Shown here: one piece after another, positions 17,601-26,394 of the stretch
How the letters are laid out: each line of letters starts with the position of its first letter
Position numbering within the stretch: the stretch's first letter is position 1
NCBI GenBank assembly: GCA_030729925.1
Contig: JANQWK010000060.1
Span: 29,797-93,796, forward strand
Direction: 5' to 3'
Length of the DNA stretch: 64,000 bases
DNA from: Saprospiraceae bacterium
GTDB taxonomy: Bacteria; Bacteroidota; Bacteroidia; Chitinophagales; Saprospiraceae
Translations under genes and position numbers: made by a program
Notes under the pieces: generated by a model
Databases searched by the model: none
Told to the model about the DNA's origin: nothing
Seen by the model: the letters and a program-made list of their open reading frames with translations, nothing else

Positions 17601-18458
17601 ATGTTGTCCAAAACGCTTTTTGGTTTCCCCTTTTTGATTTATTGTTGTTGTTCAGAGCTTTCCGGGCAAGTTGCCTTTCCGGAACCCAGTACAGCGAGCA
17701 TGCTGGGAATGGCCAACAATGGGCTACACAGCACCCAAGCTGATGCGCTGATGTACAACCCGGCCGGATTGTCTTTTCTTACCCAAACTACCCTTATTTT
17801 CAGTGGAGTCAACTATTGGGGGCTGGAAGATTTCAACATCTGGCATACCGGACTGGCAGCACCACTTCGCGCCAAAGATGCCATAGGTATTCAGTTCATG
17901 GGCTTTACGCCCGGAAACTTCTCCTACCTTGTATCTGGTATTGCTTATGCCAGGCAGTTGTCTGGCAGTCTGGCGATGGGCATACAGGGGCACTTTCACC
18001 AGATCGCACCAGGGACAAATTATTCGCGGGTTCGGAGCGTGGGGGCAACGCTGGGGCTACAGGTTCAACCTACAACGGGAATCAGGATTTCAGCGCTCCT
18101 CAGCCGTGCTTACCCTTTCCAAGAGTACGGTTCATTGCCCGCTTATTACCCGGACACCTATAAACTTGGCATCTTAGTTCACCCGGTCGAAGCTGCAGAT
18201 ATGACCCTTGAAATTCGGCACAGCCTGTACACCGACCCGGAAATCAGCTGGGGTATTGCCTATCGCTTTTTTCGGGAAAAAGCACTGTGGCGAATGGGTA
18301 TCAACTGGACGAAGCAGGTATTTACTACCGGGTTTGGTTGGAACTTCTTGGGTTTATCTATGGATATCAGTACCTTGTACCAGGCTCAACTGGGCTTTAC
18401 CCAAGCCCTTAGTTTAACGTATAAGATCGGAAAAAAAGATGGAAATTCTGCTGATTAG
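17601..18458 (+). CDS. Outer-membrane beta-barrel protein, PorV/PorQ-like
   Basis: 285 residues from the ATG at 17601; a TTG at 17577 is also in frame. A signal sequence (FLIYCCCSELSGQ) is followed by ADALMYNPAGLSFL, the feature near the N-terminus of PorV/PorQ and UPF0164-type barrels, then alternating beta strands to the C-terminus. T9SS uses such proteins at the outer membrane, but this call is family-level only. The last 20 bases overlap the start of mqnB, suggesting coupling rather than a shared function. Confidence 0.7.
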   Translation: MLSKTLFGFPFLIYCCCSELSGQVAFPEPSTASMLGMANNGLHSTQADALMYNPAGLSFLTQTTLIFSGVNYWGLEDFNIWHTGLAAPLRAKDAIGIQFMGFTPGNFSYLVSGIAYARQLSGSLAMGIQGHFHQIAPGTNYSRVRSVGATLGLQVQPTTGIRISALLSRAYPFQEYGSLPAYYPDTYKLGILVHPVEAADMTLEIRHSLYTDPEISWGIAYRFFREKALWRMGINWTKQVFTTGFGWNFLGLSMDISTLYQAQLGFTQALSLTYKIGKKDGNSAD

Positions 18459-19092
18459 TGCAACCAGCGGGGAAATCGCTCCCTTGCTCGAACGTTTGCC
18501 GCTCAACACCCCTCACATCCGGATATCATCGCTGATTACGGGTGCGGGAATGATTCCCACGACCTGGCAACTCGCTGGCCGCTTGCATACAGCCAGACCT
18601 GATTTGGTCATACATGCCGGAATAGGAGGATCCTTTAAGCAGGAATACCCCCTGGGAAGCGTGGTCGAGTTAACGCGGGATTGTTTTGCCGATACGGGAG
18701 CAAAAGACAAAGATGGTCGGTTTTTGAGCATGTTTGAACTCGGTCTTTGGCAAAAAGACGAATTTCCTTTTCAGGGCGGATGGCTACCTATCCCTATCAT
18801 TTCGGGGATCCCCGAAACAGGCTTACCACGGGTCAGCGGCATCACCGTCAACACCGTAAATGGATTGCAGGCAGACATAGACGCGGCAATCCAAGCCTAC
18901 AATCCCGATATCGAAACGATGGAAGCTGCTGCGGTAATATATGCTTGTCTGTTAGCGGGCATCCCCGTGCGCTCCATTCGGTCTGTTTCAAATTATGTTG
19001 AACCCCGAAACCGGGCTGCTTGGAACATTCCGCTGGCCGTAGGTCGGTTGAACGATTTTTTGATCCAATACCTAGAGCGTTTTTCGCCTTAA
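18439..19092 (+). CDS. mqnB: Futalosine hydrolase
   Basis: 217 residues of the nucleoside phosphorylase fold. MqnB removes the base from futalosine in the futalosine route to menaquinone. Visible features are DLVIHAGIGGSF, GSVVELTRDCFADTGAKD and the late ETMEAAAVIYACLLAGIP with the catalytic-site Glu, plus RSVSNYVEPRNRAAW, which is typical of MqnB rather than MTA/SAH nucleosidase. It implies menaquinone made by this route. The start is inside the preceding gene's end, and its stop overlaps prmC's stop by 4 bases on the other strand. Confidence 0.92.
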   Translation: MEILLISATSGEIAPLLERLPLNTPHIRISSLITGAGMIPTTWQLAGRLHTARPDLVIHAGIGGSFKQEYPLGSVVELTRDCFADTGAKDKDGRFLSMFELGLWQKDEFPFQGGWLPIPIISGIPETGLPRVSGITVNTVNGLQADIDAAIQAYNPDIETMEAAAVIYACLLAGIPVRSIRSVSNYVEPRNRAAWNIPLAVGRLNDFLIQYLERFSP

Positions 19093-19943
19093 GGCATGCG
19101 GGCGCGCAACATGCGCTCAAAGCCCTGCATATCGCGCTGGATCTCAACCTCAACGAACCCTTCGGCTGCAACAAGCGCTGCCACCTGACGGGCGTAGGCG
19201 TCGTTGAGCTCAAAAAACAAATACCCCCTTTGGCGGAGCGCTGTTTTGGCGTAAGCCGCAATAACCCGATAAAACAAAAGTGGATCCTCCTCTGGCACGA
19301 ACAAAGCCAATGCTGGCTCGTACAGACGAACCCCCTCGTCCATGCGGGAGCGCTCGGAAGGAGGAATATAAGGTGGATTGCTCACTACGGCCCATAAATC
19401 TGAGCATGCAGGCCATACTGTCTTGTCGAGGATATCAGCTTGTATCCAATTGACTGTCGCTTGCAATCGCTGACCATTTTCCTTGGCGATTGCCAATGCG
19501 GCAGCACTCACATCCTGCCCCCACAACTCCCAGGAATCGGATAATTTTTTCCTCAAGACGATCGGAATACAGCCGCTCCCCGTACCGATATCCAATATTT
19601 TTCCGGCACCATGTCCCCCCTCCCGGATCGTTTCCAGCATCCAGAACACCAACTCCTCCGTTTCGGGTCGGGGAATCAGTACAGCATCGCTGACCTTGAA
19701 AACATAACCATAGAAATCAGCTGTTCCAAGAATATATTGGATCGGCTGATGCTCGGATAATGCCTGTAAAATCTGATGGAATCGCATCTGTTCGGGCTCG
19801 GACAACAGGCGATTTGGCCTTGTGGGGATCCAGTTGAACACGTCTTCAAAAACCATACTCAGCACCCGATCCAGTTCCCTTTGCTCCAGTAGCCCCTCTA
19901 ATCGGTCGAGCGCCATTGCCCTTGCAGACCGGATATCCATCAA
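19089..19943 (-). CDS. prmC: Peptide chain release factor N5-glutamine methyltransferase
   Basis: 284 residues. PrmC methylates the GGQ glutamine of release factors. The SAM-binding loop is DIGTGSGCIPIVL and the glutamine-binding catalytic motif is VSNPPYIP, both intact. The N-terminal helical domain includes QPIQYILGTADFYG, typical of PrmC/HemK. The start overlaps the end of nspC by 4 bases, so the two are probably translated together although their roles are unrelated. Confidence 0.95.
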   Translation of the reverse strand: MMDIRSARAMALDRLEGLLEQRELDRVLSMVFEDVFNWIPTRPNRLLSEPEQMRFHQILQALSEHQPIQYILGTADFYGYVFKVSDAVLIPRPETEELVFWMLETIREGGHGAGKILDIGTGSGCIPIVLRKKLSDSWELWGQDVSAAALAIAKENGQRLQATVNWIQADILDKTVWPACSDLWAVVSNPPYIPPSERSRMDEGVRLYEPALALFVPEEDPLLFYRVIAAYAKTALRQRGYLFFELNDAYARQVAALVAAEGFVEVEIQRDMQGFERMLRARMP

Positions 19944-21079
19944 GAAAGCCGACCCTTAAAATCCTCGAAAACAAACTCCCTGATCACCTCTAAGGTTCCA
20001 TCGGGGCGCCAAACTGCGATGCGGGGATGTTCCACGCCGTTGAACATCGTCGTTTTGACCATCGTATAGTGCATCATATCCTCGAAGATCAACTTTTGTC
20101 CGACCTGCAGCGGCTCCTCGAAACTATACTCATACATAAAATCGCCCGCCAGGCAACTCACGCCACCAATACGGTAGCTGGGTTTTCCCGGGACGGGATC
20201 AGTAGCACCGGTAATCCGTGGACGATAGGGCATTTCGAGGGTATCCGGCATGTGGGCAGTAAACGACACATCCACAATAGCCGTACGAATCCCCTTATTC
20301 TCCACGATATCCAAGACCTCTGATACCAGCACCCCGGTCTGCCAGGCCACCGCGCTTCCCGGTTCGAGAATCACCTCCAAATCGTAGCGCGCCTTAAAAT
20401 TCCGGATAATCCGAATCAAGTGCTCCACATCATACCCTTCCCGGGTCATCAGGTGTCCTCCGCCAAAATTCACCCATTTCAGTTGCCCCAGATACTTTCC
20501 GAATCGGGTCTCAAAAGACTCCAGGGTTTTTTCAAGAGCGAGCGCCGACGACTCGCACAGGGTGTGGAAATGCAAGCCTTCCACTACCTCGGGCAGTCCC
20601 CCTGTCAAATCCGTATCCAAAATCCCCAATCGCGAACCTGCCGCACAAGGATTGTACATCTCTGTCGTCACATCAGAATACTCAGGATTTACCCGCAAAC
20701 CCACCGACACTTTTTCGGGTGCCGCCTGAATATCCGGCAGGAAGCGGTTCAATTGACTTAAAGAATTGAAAGTCAGATGACTGGAATACTTGAGTAACTC
20801 CTTGAAACGTTCATTTTTATAAGCTGGCGCATAAGTGTGTGCCTTCACGCCCATCTCTTCCCTGATCAAGCGCGCCTCAAACAGTGAGCTTGCGGTAGCA
20901 CCTTTTAGGTACTGGCCGACCAGTGGAAACACATGCCACATGGAAAAGCCCTTCAAAGCCAGTATAATAGAAGCTCCAGAAGCCTCCTGTACATAGCGCA
21001 TCAACTCGAGGTTTTTGCGCAGCAGTGCCTCCTCCAGCACGAAAGCAGGAGAAGGCACGTGATCGTAATTAATTGCCAT
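19940..21079 (-). CDS. nspC: Carboxynorspermidine/carboxyspermidine decarboxylase
   Basis: 379 residues, alanine racemase-like PLP barrel. It removes the carboxyl group from carboxyspermidine to give spermidine. The PLP lysine is Lys43 in LALKGFSMW, and the C-terminal domain shows SCLAGDFMYEYSF with the Cys and Asp typical of this group. LHFHTLCES and WVNFGGGHLMT also match. It lies 11 bases downstream of carboxyspermidine dehydrogenase, the enzyme that makes its substrate. Together they form the spermidine route that needs no S-adenosylmethionine decarboxylase. Confidence 0.94.
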   Translation of the reverse strand: MAINYDHVPSPAFVLEEALLRKNLELMRYVQEASGASIILALKGFSMWHVFPLVGQYLKGATASSLFEARLIREEMGVKAHTYAPAYKNERFKELLKYSSHLTFNSLSQLNRFLPDIQAAPEKVSVGLRVNPEYSDVTTEMYNPCAAGSRLGILDTDLTGGLPEVVEGLHFHTLCESSALALEKTLESFETRFGKYLGQLKWVNFGGGHLMTREGYDVEHLIRIIRNFKARYDLEVILEPGSAVAWQTGVLVSEVLDIVENKGIRTAIVDVSFTAHMPDTLEMPYRPRITGATDPVPGKPSYRIGGVSCLAGDFMYEYSFEEPLQVGQKLIFEDMMHYTMVKTTMFNGVEHPRIAVWRPDGTLEVIREFVFEDFKGRLS

Positions 21080-21090
21080 TATGCTTAAAA

Positions 21091-22296
21091 TTAAAGCTCC
21101 AGATCACCATCAAATTGTTCTTCCCAGGGGAGGCCTACCGCTCCCAATTTTGCCAGGAAAGGATCCGGATTGAACTGTTCCACATTGAACACCCCTTTAC
21201 CTGTCCACTCGCCGGTCAACATCATCATAGCCCCCAACATAGCCGGAACGCCTGTCGTGTAGGACACACCTTGAGTTCCCGTTTCATCAAAAGCATCCTG
21301 GTGCTTGCAGTTGTTCCAGATATAATACGTACGTTCCTCACCATCTTTGACCCCTCGGATGCGGCAACCGATGGAAGTTTCGCCGGTATAATTTTCGCCC
21401 AGGTCTCCGGGATCAGGCAGGACGGCCTTCAGGAACTGTAGCGGTACGATATCCATACCTTGGTAATGGATAGGCTCGATACTTGCCATCCCGATATTTT
21501 GAATCACCCGAAGGTGCGTCAGGTACTCATCGCCGAAGGTCATCCAGAACCGCGCTCTTTTAATAGTTGGATAATGTTTTACCAGCGATTCCAGTTCTTC
21601 GTGATATATCAGATAAGACTTTTTAGGCCCTATATTTGGATAACTCACCATCTGGGCAATCTCATGGGGCTCCGTTTCCACCCATTGCCCATTTTCGTAG
21701 TACCTACCTTTCTGGGTAATCTCCCGGATATTAATTTCGGGATTAAAATTAGTCGCAAACGCCTTTCCATGGTCTCCGGCATTGCAGTCCACGATATCCA
21801 GATAATGGATCTCGTCGAAATGATGTTTTGCTGCTCTTGCGGTAAACACGCCCGTCACGCCGGGGTCAAAACCACAACCCAGCACGGCAAGCAATCCTTT
21901 TTCCGCGAAGCGCTCGTGGTAAGCCCATTGCCAGCTGTATTCGAACTTCGCCTCATCTTTGGGTTCGTAATTGGCCGTATCCAGATAGTGTACGCCTGTT
22001 TCCAGGCAAGCCTCCATAATAGTCAGATCCTGATAAGGCAAAGCCACATGGATCACCATTACGGGATTGAAATTTCTGATCAACTGTACCAATTCGGGTA
22101 CATTCTCCGCATCCACTGCAGCGGTCTGAATATCGGGATGCCCCGTAGCTTTTTTTGCATCTGCGGCAATCACATCACATTTGCTCTTCGTGCGGCTGGC
22201 CAACATAATGCTGCTGAATACCTCCGGGTGCTGCGCGCATTTGAAGGCAACCACCCTTCCTACGCCACCCGCACCGATGATTAAAACTTTAGACAT
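21091..22296 (-). CDS. Carboxyspermidine dehydrogenase (saccharopine dehydrogenase family)
   Basis: 401 residues from the ATG at 22296; an ATG at 22332 would add 12 residues before the Rossmann start MSKVLIIGAGGVGRVVA. This family condenses a diamine with aspartate semialdehyde using NAD(P)H. Features are the nucleotide loop GAGGVG (about 7-12), CGFDPGVTGVFTARAAKHHF and GVSYTTGVPAMLGAMMM. The strongest evidence for the substrate is the adjacent nspC; saccharopine dehydrogenase is the alternative. It is divergent from an agmatinase-family gene that could supply putrescine. Confidence 0.88.
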   Translation of the reverse strand: MSKVLIIGAGGVGRVVAFKCAQHPEVFSSIMLASRTKSKCDVIAADAKKATGHPDIQTAAVDAENVPELVQLIRNFNPVMVIHVALPYQDLTIMEACLETGVHYLDTANYEPKDEAKFEYSWQWAYHERFAEKGLLAVLGCGFDPGVTGVFTARAAKHHFDEIHYLDIVDCNAGDHGKAFATNFNPEINIREITQKGRYYENGQWVETEPHEIAQMVSYPNIGPKKSYLIYHEELESLVKHYPTIKRARFWMTFGDEYLTHLRVIQNIGMASIEPIHYQGMDIVPLQFLKAVLPDPGDLGENYTGETSIGCRIRGVKDGEERTYYIWNNCKHQDAFDETGTQGVSYTTGVPAMLGAMMMLTGEWTGKGVFNVEQFNPDPFLAKLGAVGLPWEEQFDGDLEL

Positions 22297-22329
22297 ACGG
22301 TTAGTTTTTTGATGATCAGAAAATAGCTG

Positions 22330-22337
22330 CAAAAGTA
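22330..22337 (-). promoter_or_regulatory. Candidate -7 promoter element of the spermidine genes
   Basis: The minus strand reads TACTTTTG, a perfect TAnnTTTG match, 33 bases upstream of the ATG at 22296. It lies in the 80-base divergent region shared with the agmatinase-family gene, whose own near match (TATTTTG at 22340-22346) starts 2 bases further on. This element would lie inside the transcript for only part of the longer 22332 start, supporting the shorter start. Confidence 0.5.
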
Positions 22338-22376
22338 CTTATTTTGTGGCACATATACACCAAAACAATAGCACGC

Positions 22377-23417
22377 ATGTCCATCGAAAATTTTGATCCC
22401 AACGGGGTCGGTTTAAAAAACGGAAACTTTATTGGATTGCCCTTTACGGCCGCCACAGCCAACCTCATCCTCTATCCTGTCCCCTGGGATGTGACGGTTT
22501 CTTTTGCCGAAGGAACCTCGAGCGGCCCGGAAAACATCCTGTCTTGTTCCTCTCAGCTCGACCTTTATGACCCCGACATTCTGGATGCCTGGAAGCTGGG
22601 CGTTTATTTTGCACCAATCCCGGAAAAGTGGAAGGTCGCAAGCCGCGAGTTGCGACCTGAGGCAAAGCAATACATTGATTTCCTGGAAAGCGGTGCAGTA
22701 ATCGCCAACCGACCCGATATGCAGGAGCGGCTCGACCACATCAATCGCAGCTGCTTTCAATTGAAAGAGGAGGTAAAAAAAGAAATACGAAGCTACCTGG
22801 ATCAGGGCAAAATCGTGGGCCTCGTAGGAGGCGATCACTCAACTCCTCTTGGCTATCTGGAAGCCCTGGCCGAGCGTTACCCGGAATTTTCCGTCTTACA
22901 GATTGATGCGCACCACGACCTGCGCGAGGCCTATGAAGGCTTTACCTACTCTCATGCCTCTATTTCCTGGAATGCCTTGAAAATTCCAAATATTGGCCAA
23001 TTGGTGCAAGCAGGGATCCGGGATTATTGTGAATCAGAAGCCAAATATGCCCAAGAACATCCCAGGGTAAAGGTTTTTTACGACCGTGACATCAAAGAAC
23101 AACAATTTAGAGGACAGACCTTTCACCAAACCTGTCTGAATATTATTGCGTCCCTGGGAAAAGAAGTCTATATCAGCTTTGACATAGACGGACTACAACC
23201 CGCCTATTGCCCCAACACGGGAACCCCGGTTCCCGGAGGATTTCAATATGAGGAAGCCATATATCTCCTGAAGTTATTGGTCGAAAGCGGCAGAAAAATA
23301 ATCGGGTTCGATCTCAACGAGGTAGCAGGAACCGGCAATGACTGGGATGGAAACGTCGGAGCCAGAGTGTTGTGGCAATTGAGCATCTGGGCAGGGCGAT
23401 CGCAGGGACTAATTTGA
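22377..23417 (+). CDS. Agmatinase/arginase-family ureohydrolase
   Basis: 346 residues from the ATG at 22377; the open frame extends to 22344. All manganese ligands of the ureohydrolase family are visible: GGDHS (151-155), DAHHD (177-181) and SFDID (267-271). Agmatinase makes putrescine and urea from agmatine, arginase makes ornithine, and formimidoylglutamase acts in His breakdown. Residues 90-150 form an insert or long helix unlike the shorter enzymes. The divergent carboxyspermidine genes make agmatinase the best reading, since putrescine would feed them. Confidence 0.85.
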   Translation: MSIENFDPNGVGLKNGNFIGLPFTAATANLILYPVPWDVTVSFAEGTSSGPENILSCSSQLDLYDPDILDAWKLGVYFAPIPEKWKVASRELRPEAKQYIDFLESGAVIANRPDMQERLDHINRSCFQLKEEVKKEIRSYLDQGKIVGLVGGDHSTPLGYLEALAERYPEFSVLQIDAHHDLREAYEGFTYSHASISWNALKIPNIGQLVQAGIRDYCESEAKYAQEHPRVKVFYDRDIKEQQFRGQTFHQTCLNIIASLGKEVYISFDIDGLQPAYCPNTGTPVPGGFQYEEAIYLLKLLVESGRKIIGFDLNEVAGTGNDWDGNVGARVLWQLSIWAGRSQGLI

Positions 23418-23487
23418 CAAGGGGTAGTTTTGGGAGTAGAACTGTAGAATTTTATTCCAAAATATTGATTTTCTGAGTATTAAGACA

Positions 23488-23521
23488 CAGGTGCAAGGCA
23501 CCTTAAAGTGCCTTGCACCTG
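23488..23521. repeat. Perfect 14-bp inverted repeat with 6-base loop
   Basis: Left arm CAGGTGCAAGGCAC (23488-23501), loop CTTAAA, right arm GTGCCTTGCACCTG (23508-23521), with no mismatches. It sits in the 182-base gap between the convergent agmatinase-family and flippase genes. There is no T-run on either side, so it is not a standard intrinsic terminator, although a convergent gap is where a two-way terminator would be expected. It might also be a REP-like element or a protein-binding site. No second copy was noticed in the window. Confidence 0.75.
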
Positions 23522-23599
23522 AATTACCCTTATTAATACCTCGACCTTCAAAAAAGTAACCTCGATGTGGATCTAAAGTGAGATTCTATTGTTGGCGCG

Positions 23600-24895
23600 T
23601 CAGGAAATGCGCCAGGCATACACAGCCAAAAGGATCAGACTATAGCATATCCAAAGCTGTAAGTTGTGGTAAGCTCCTGGCTTGATGCCAAATTTCAGGT
23701 ACAATATGCCCATGTAAACCAGTTTTTCAAACAAATAGGCGATCAGCGTAGCCGCGATAATTCCCTGTAAGCCCCATAGCTGCACCAATGACAAGCTCAA
23801 TACCACATTGAGCAACAATTCTGCAAGCGATACCCACAACATAATTTTTTGCTGCCCCAGCGCAATCATCAATGATTGGGGAAAAACAACCCGGCTGATG
23901 ACCACCAGGAGGAGGGTATTGAACAAGGGAATAGAGGGAGAAAAAGTTTCGCTGAAAAGCAAGGTAAACCACGCTTCGCTTGACATCAGGAGTAGGATGG
24001 TAATCGGAAACAACAAGTGCATAAGTCTGACAGACCGCTGTCGCAACAAGTCGTAAGCGTCCGTTGTGTTTTGAACCAACACAGGGATCATAGCGGTACT
24101 CAGAGCCGTACTCAGGACAAGAGAAAGTGGAAGTTCCCGCGAACCATACCGGTACACTGCAAAAATACCCGGATCGCCTGCAAAGCGATAATTAACCAGC
24201 CAATTGTCAAAACTTTCGTGCATACCCCCTATCAGGGCGTAACCCACAAGCGGAAGCGCAACTTTCAACCAATGGATTGTGCTGCGTTTGTCCGGAACCG
24301 GCCATCCATCCCGAAAAAAAAGTACCCACAACAAAATATGTTTGCCTAAAGACCAGCAAACAAGTGCCCCGAACAACTCGGCAAGCCCCATACCTGCATA
24401 GGCTGGAAGACCTATAGCTGCCAAGTAGCCCAGGGACTGATAAACCCCATAACGTCGGAGCACCAGACTGGACTTCTCCACGAGCAAAACGTGCTCCAAT
24501 ATAAATGCCGGGCCATTCAAAAACAGAAATAGCGCATACAACGGAAGTAACGGAAGCAAAACAGGAATGCCCAACAGATCGGCAAGCGCTTGTCCCCGGA
24601 AGACCATAAACAGCGCCAGGATGCCTGAAAACAGCAAGAGTACCAGATAAGCCCCGGCCAAAAACCTCCTGCGATAGATCTCATCCAAGCTCGCGCTTAC
24701 CCGTAGGAATGCCTGAATTAGTCCGTTGACCCAAAATGCACTTAGGCTGGTTCCCAAAAAAAGGTACAATTCAAACGAACCGATAAGCTGAGCGCCAAGC
24801 GGGCTGTTGGCCAGCAGAATCGCCCCCAGCAACACTGCGCTCTGCCGCAGCACCTGAAACAGTTGAAAACTGCTGCTCTCAGTCCATTGCAACAC
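23600..24895 (-). CDS. Polysaccharide flippase-type membrane protein (MOP/Wzx-like)
   Basis: 431 residues with about 12 hydrophobic segments spread along the whole length, in the manner of Wzx/RfbX oligosaccharide flippases. Features include FELYLFLGTSLSAFWVNGL in the second segment, LPLSLVLSTALSTAMIPVL mid-protein and a C-terminal pair of segments. It would move a lipid-linked sugar across the inner membrane. The gene lies 6 bases after saccharopine dehydrogenase. kdsB (LPS core) is further upstream on the same strand, and two glycosyltransferases lie about 8 kb away. Confidence 0.8.
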   Translation of the reverse strand: MLQWTESSSFQLFQVLRQSAVLLGAILLANSPLGAQLIGSFELYLFLGTSLSAFWVNGLIQAFLRVSASLDEIYRRRFLAGAYLVLLLFSGILALFMVFRGQALADLLGIPVLLPLLPLYALFLFLNGPAFILEHVLLVEKSSLVLRRYGVYQSLGYLAAIGLPAYAGMGLAELFGALVCWSLGKHILLWVLFFRDGWPVPDKRSTIHWLKVALPLVGYALIGGMHESFDNWLVNYRFAGDPGIFAVYRYGSRELPLSLVLSTALSTAMIPVLVQNTTDAYDLLRQRSVRLMHLLFPITILLLMSSEAWFTLLFSETFSPSIPLFNTLLLVVISRVVFPQSLMIALGQQKIMLWVSLAELLLNVVLSLSLVQLWGLQGIIAATLIAYLFEKLVYMGILYLKFGIKPGAYHNLQLWICYSLILLAVYAWRIS

Positions 24896-24901
24896 CGGCC
24901 A

Positions 24902-26239
24902 TTACTTGATTAAGGTTTCTGTTTCCCGAAATACCACTCCAAACGACTCCAACTCCTTCATCACAGGTTCATAAATACTCTTTTTCACCGGGATCTGCAC
25001 CCCGCTCTCCCGGATGCCCCCGGTAACGAGGTATTTCACAAAAATCCCCAGAGGCAAGCCCACCAACTTGGCCATCGCAGTATAAACAGGATTATCCCCC
25101 TCGAGTGTCATAACTGACTTTTTCAGGTATTTTTTACCCCCCAGTTTGTACTCAAATTCGTGGTACATGACAATCCAGTCGCGATCCTGTTTACCCAACT
25201 TCCATTTATCCACAATCAGGTGCTCCAGGATAGTTGCCGGACTAGAAGGTTTCAAACCAATTTTTTTACGCTGAAACAAACCCAACCATTCCAATTGCTG
25301 CATCACCTGACTCTCCAATTCCTCCTCCAACAAATTTGCCACCTTTTCGCGCACGTTTTTCCCTGGAGCATCTCCCACAAAAGCCTCCATCAATTCGAGA
25401 TAGGTCAGTTCGGCACAATCCGTAATCGGAAAAGAATCATCTGTAAGCCCAATTTGCACCAAAGCATGCCAAGCATCACAAAAACCGGGATACCTCAGGG
25501 TTCCCCTAATGAGGTTGGGGATCCCGTCCAGGCCGTACACCTCCTTGTACAGCAGCGAATCCCTGTTGGGGTACACCTCCATTGGGCCGACGCCTGGTAT
25601 ATCTATAATTCTGTGTTCCTTGAACAAGCGGTGGTAAGGCACGTATTTGTGCTTGCCGTCCTCCAGATACTGAGCCGTTCCGCGGCCTGCCAGTACCACA
25701 TTGCGGGGATTCCAGCTGATCTTATAATGCCAGGGGTTTGTATCACAATCTGGAGACACCAAGCCTCCGGCAAAAGAAGAAAAAGCAGTAAGCACACCTC
25801 CTCTATCCTTAATTTCGTCAATCACGCGCATCGCAGACATGTGATCAATCCCTGGATCCAGCCCCATTTCTCCCATGAAAACCAGATCACTGTTGCGCAC
25901 CTGTTCACTCAACCGATACAATTCCTGCGAAACATAAGACGCTGTTACCAGATGTTTTTTCAATAAAATACATTCCTGGGCAACTTCGTAATGCAAAGAA
26001 GCCGGTAGCAAAGAAACCACCACGTCCGCCCGCTCAATGATGGCTTTCCGGTCATTTGGCTTGGTTGCGTCCAACCAAATAGCCCTGCCGTAAGGATGAT
26101 TACCTACCTTTTCGTTGGCAAGCGCCGGATCGGCATCTGCAACCGTTACAAACCAGCCGACCTTCTCAGCGTTATCGAGCACATACTTAATCAATGCCGT
26201 AGCGGACCTTCCGGCACCAATAATCAGAATATTTTTCAT
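24902..26239 (-). CDS. Saccharopine dehydrogenase/reductase, Lys9-like
   Basis: 445 residues. An N-terminal Rossmann fold shows NILIIGAGRSATALIKYV, and later GEMGLDPGIDHMSAM and GTLRYPGFCDAWHAL match the glutamate-forming saccharopine dehydrogenase of the alpha-aminoadipate/lysine pathway. In bacteria this enzyme usually serves lysine breakdown. It is a different subfamily from the carboxyspermidine dehydrogenase 2.6 kb away. No lysine-ketoglutarate reductase partner is seen in the window. It is upstream of the flippase gene with only 6 bases between. Confidence 0.9.
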   Translation of the reverse strand: MKNILIIGAGRSATALIKYVLDNAEKVGWFVTVADADPALANEKVGNHPYGRAIWLDATKPNDRKAIIERADVVVSLLPASLHYEVAQECILLKKHLVTASYVSQELYRLSEQVRNSDLVFMGEMGLDPGIDHMSAMRVIDEIKDRGGVLTAFSSFAGGLVSPDCDTNPWHYKISWNPRNVVLAGRGTAQYLEDGKHKYVPYHRLFKEHRIIDIPGVGPMEVYPNRDSLLYKEVYGLDGIPNLIRGTLRYPGFCDAWHALVQIGLTDDSFPITDCAELTYLELMEAFVGDAPGKNVREKVANLLEEELESQVMQQLEWLGLFQRKKIGLKPSSPATILEHLIVDKWKLGKQDRDWIVMYHEFEYKLGGKKYLKKSVMTLEGDNPVYTAMAKLVGLPLGIFVKYLVTGGIRESGVQIPVKKSIYEPVMKELESFGVVFRETETLIK

Positions 26240-26394
26240 GCAGGTTTTTTTTGGAATTTGCGACCAATATAGGGCAAAAAGCCCTTACTTTCCAGGCATT
26301 TTAAACAATTAATGTATTGTTCAAAACAAAACAACCTGTCTTAATAATTTGAAATTCAATATATTAAAAATCAATCCTCCCGGTATTCAAAGCC

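Noticed and set aside
26240..26394. RNA gene in the 155-base gap before saccharopine dehydrogenase
   Set aside because: It holds only a 5-bp hairpin (AGGGC/GCCCT) and AT-rich sequence; no tRNA-like or riboswitch-like structure could be drawn.
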